From Cellulomonas palmilytica (lineage in GTDB: Bacteria; Actinomycetota; Actinomycetes; Actinomycetales; Cellulomonadaceae), in assembly GCF_021590045.1 (NCBI RefSeq), contig NZ_CP062221.1:1798001-1862000 (forward strand): a DNA stretch of 64,000 nucleotides. The letters are read 5' to 3'. The notes beneath the pieces were generated by a model. It worked only from the letters and a program-made list of their open reading frames with translations. It was not told the origin of the DNA and searched no databases. A program made the translations under genes and the position numbers. Below are positions 63,201 through 64,000 of this stretch, one piece after another (the first letter of the stretch is position 1; each line of letters opens with the position of its first letter).

Positions 63201-64000
63201 CGAAGTCGTCGACCGTGAGCTTGCCGCCGCGGGCGCGCCGCACGACGTCCTCGTACGCGCTCCAGAACTGCGCGAAGTCGAGCGTCTCGGCCTTCTTGAT
63301 CGACGGCACCAGGAGCTGGCGCGTGCCGTCCGGCTTGGCGAGGTCGATCGCGAGGCCGAGGTTGACGTGCGCGGGCTGCGTGACGCCGGGCTTGCCGTCG
63401 ACGAGCGTGTACGCCGCGTTCATCGCGGGCATGTCCTTGAGCGCCTCGACCAGGGCGTACCCGATGAGGTGCGTGAACGAGATCTTGCCGCCGCGGCCAC
63501 GCTGCAGGTGGTTGTTCACGACGATGCGGTTGTCCACCATGAGCTTGGCCGGCACGGCGCGCACCGAGGTGGCGGTCGGGACCTCGAGCGAGGACTCCAT
63601 GTTGGTGACGACGCGCGCGGCCGGGCCGCGCAGGCGCTGCACGTCGTCGGTGGCCTCGGGGCCCTCGTCGCGCGACGGCTTCTGCGCGACGGCCGCGTAC
63701 GGCGCGGTCGCGGGCTGGGCCGTCGCGACGGGCGAGGCGCCGTCGGCAGGGGCCGGCTGCGCGGGCACGGCGCGGGCGGCGGCCTGCGCGGCGGCCTGCG
63801 CCGACGCCTGCGCGGCGGCCTGCGCCGACGGCTGCGCGGGGGCCTGCGCGGGGGCGGGCGCCGCGGGCTGGAACGCCCCGTCGGCGGGCGGTGCCGTGGC
63901 GGTCGTCCCGCCGTTGCCCGTCACACCGTTCGCCGCCGGACGCTCGTCCGACCTCTCACCGGGCTTGTAGCCCTCGAAGAAGTCCCACCACGCGGGGTCG
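60280..64000 (-). CDS. kgd: Multifunctional 2-oxoglutarate dehydrogenase/decarboxylase Kgd (5' end beyond window)
   Basis: At least 1240 residues are visible; the gene continues past the right edge. The first visible residues [14 protein letters not shown] are the conserved Kgd N-terminus, so little is missing. A long Ala/Pro/Gln linker follows, then an E2-like acyltransferase domain ([45 protein letters not shown]). The E1 ThDP domain has [30 protein letters not shown] and [14 protein letters not shown]; the C-terminal part has [25 protein letters not shown]. It decarboxylates 2-oxoglutarate and passes succinyl groups to CoA together with lipoylated partners. In actinobacteria it is inhibited by the FHA protein GarA/OdhI. 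Confidence 0.95.
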   Translation of the reverse strand, partial: DPAWWDFFEGYKPGERSDERPAANGVTGNGGTTATAPPADGAFQPAAPAPAQAPAQPSAQAAAQASAQAAAQAAARAVPAQPAPADGASPVATAQPATAPYAAVAQKPSRDEGPEATDDVQRLRGPAARVVTNMESSLEVPTATSVRAVPAKLMVDNRIVVNNHLQRGRGGKISFTHLIGYALVEALKDMPAMNAAYTLVDGKPGVTQPAHVNLGLAIDLAKPDGTRQLLVPSIKKAETLDFAQFWSAYEDVVRRARGGKLTVDDFAGTTISLTNPGTIGTVHSVPRLMQGQGAIIGVGAMEYPAEFQGTSDDRLNELGVSRVLTITSTYDHRIIQGAQSGDFLRILSKKLLGEDGFYDRVFAALRVPYEPVRWVRDTPSDPDAEGAKPARIAELIHAYRSRGHLMADTDPLAYRQRKHPDLDIQNHGLTLWDLDRTFPTGGFTGKSRATLRDVLGLLRDSYCRTTGIEYMHLQDPRQRRWLQERLESGWARTPREDQLRVLRRLNAAEAFETFLQTKYVGQKRFSLEGGESVIPLLDAILSRAADSGLDEVAIGMAHRGRLNVLANIAGKSYAQIFSEFEGNQDPKSVQGSGDVKYHLGTEGVFTAESGATTKVYLAANPSHLEAVDPVLEGIVRAKQDRIDLGGDGFSVLPILVHGDAAFAGQGVVFETLNLAQLRGYRTGGTIHVIINNQVGFTTGPSSSRSSQYATDVVKGLQVPVFHVNGDDPEAVVRAAELAFEYREQFDRDVVIDMLCYRRRGHNEGDDPSMTQPLMYNLIEAKRSVRKLYTETLVARGDITIDEAEQALRDYQSQLERVFAETREDGWAPPAPSTESVAGLERPESQLEDAGVMVGWQTAVPASVLERIGRAHVRPPEGFTVHPKLQQLLEKREQMSRDGGIDWGFGEILAFGSLLIEGTPVRLAGQDSRRGTFVQRHAVLHDRETGAEWTPLLYLSGDQAKFWVYDSSLSEYACLGFEYGYSVERPDALVLWEAQFGDFVNGAQTVIDEFISSAEQKWAQRSSVVLLLPHGYEGQGPDHSSARIERFLQLAAQENMVIAQPSTPASYFHLLRRQAYNRPRKPLVVFTPKSMLRLKSASSAVEDFTTGTWRPAVRDELAEAKAGQVTRVLLCSGKVYWDLLAHRVKSGDEQTAIVRLEQLYPLDEASISAALAPFDGAELVWVQDEPHNQGPWPYLSMHLPPLLGRPLRGVSRPESASPATGTAKKHQAQQATLIEQAFAR

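Overview
The window is chromosomal DNA of a very GC-rich actinomycete. It has actinobacterial hallmarks: a SigR/RsrA-type redox sigma module, the fused 2-oxoglutarate dehydrogenase Kgd, the 24-residue ribosomal protein bL37, a DUF3516 helicase and the aroA-rsgA-hisN block. Cellulomonas or a close Micrococcales relative is the best guess; that is inference from protein style, not a search. I see no tRNA, rRNA, phage, transposase or CRISPR array. About 59 protein genes are tightly packed on both strands. At roughly twenty of them a TANNNT -10 hexamer lies 5-8 nt before the start codon, so leaderless mRNAs appear common.

Layout. 1-3.2 kb: a truncated membrane-anchored protein, a GH13 alpha-glucosidase and a pyridoxamine-oxidase-fold protein. 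3.3-7.4 kb: two paralogous ABC ATPase/permease pairs. 7.5-17.1 kb: a branched-chain amino acid locus (ilvB-ilvN-ilvC, leuB, ilvE, cimA) with two separate attenuator-type leaders. 17.2-28.5 kb: a PknH-like sensor-domain protein, lipoate ligase, small membrane proteins, a YggS-type PLP protein, YbaK, a VIT1-type transporter, the DUF3516 helicase, a glutamine amidotransferase, an MpaB-type oxygenase and a flavoprotein disulfide reductase. 28.5-32.2 kb: an osmoprotectant (OpuC/ProU-type) ABC importer with divergent transcription units. 32.3-43 kb: DUF4265, an AspT-type transporter, a lipoprotein, a large secreted cutinase-like protein, an ECF sigma/membrane-partner pair, an acyltransferase-like membrane protein and a methyltransferase. 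43.2-53.3 kb: FAH hydrolase, gltX, a HAD hydrolase, a methyltransferase, hisN, rsgA, aroA, sigR-rsrA and bL37. 53.5-60.2 kb: an orphan pilT, a HAD gene flanked by copies of the pilT tail, a DUF2306 protein, a PadR-controlled DUF4097 operon, an SGNH-fold protein and a GlxA-type regulator. 60.3-64 kb: kgd, running off the right edge.

How the genes work together. IlvBNC, IlvE, LeuB and CimA cover much of Val/Leu/Ile synthesis. CimA supplies 2-oxobutyrate precursors for Ile from pyruvate and acetyl-CoA. The ilvB leader peptide carries Ile, Leu and Val codons, whereas the cimA leader carries only tandem Ile codons plus a possible pseudoknot, so the two transcription units seem tuned to different amino-acid pools. 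SigR appears to drive its own upstream promoter and could be made as a longer isoform. The PadR operon has a three-half-site operator over its promoter.

Most notable oddities: the pseudoknot-like Ile leader before cimA; a circularly permuted osmoprotectant-binding protein; an ECF sigma factor lacking about 20 residues of region 2; duplication of the pilT 3' end around a HAD gene; an SGNH protein without its catalytic residues; an ABC ATPase whose only sensible start is ATC; and a tandem palindromic repeat that supplies the stop codon of ilvC.
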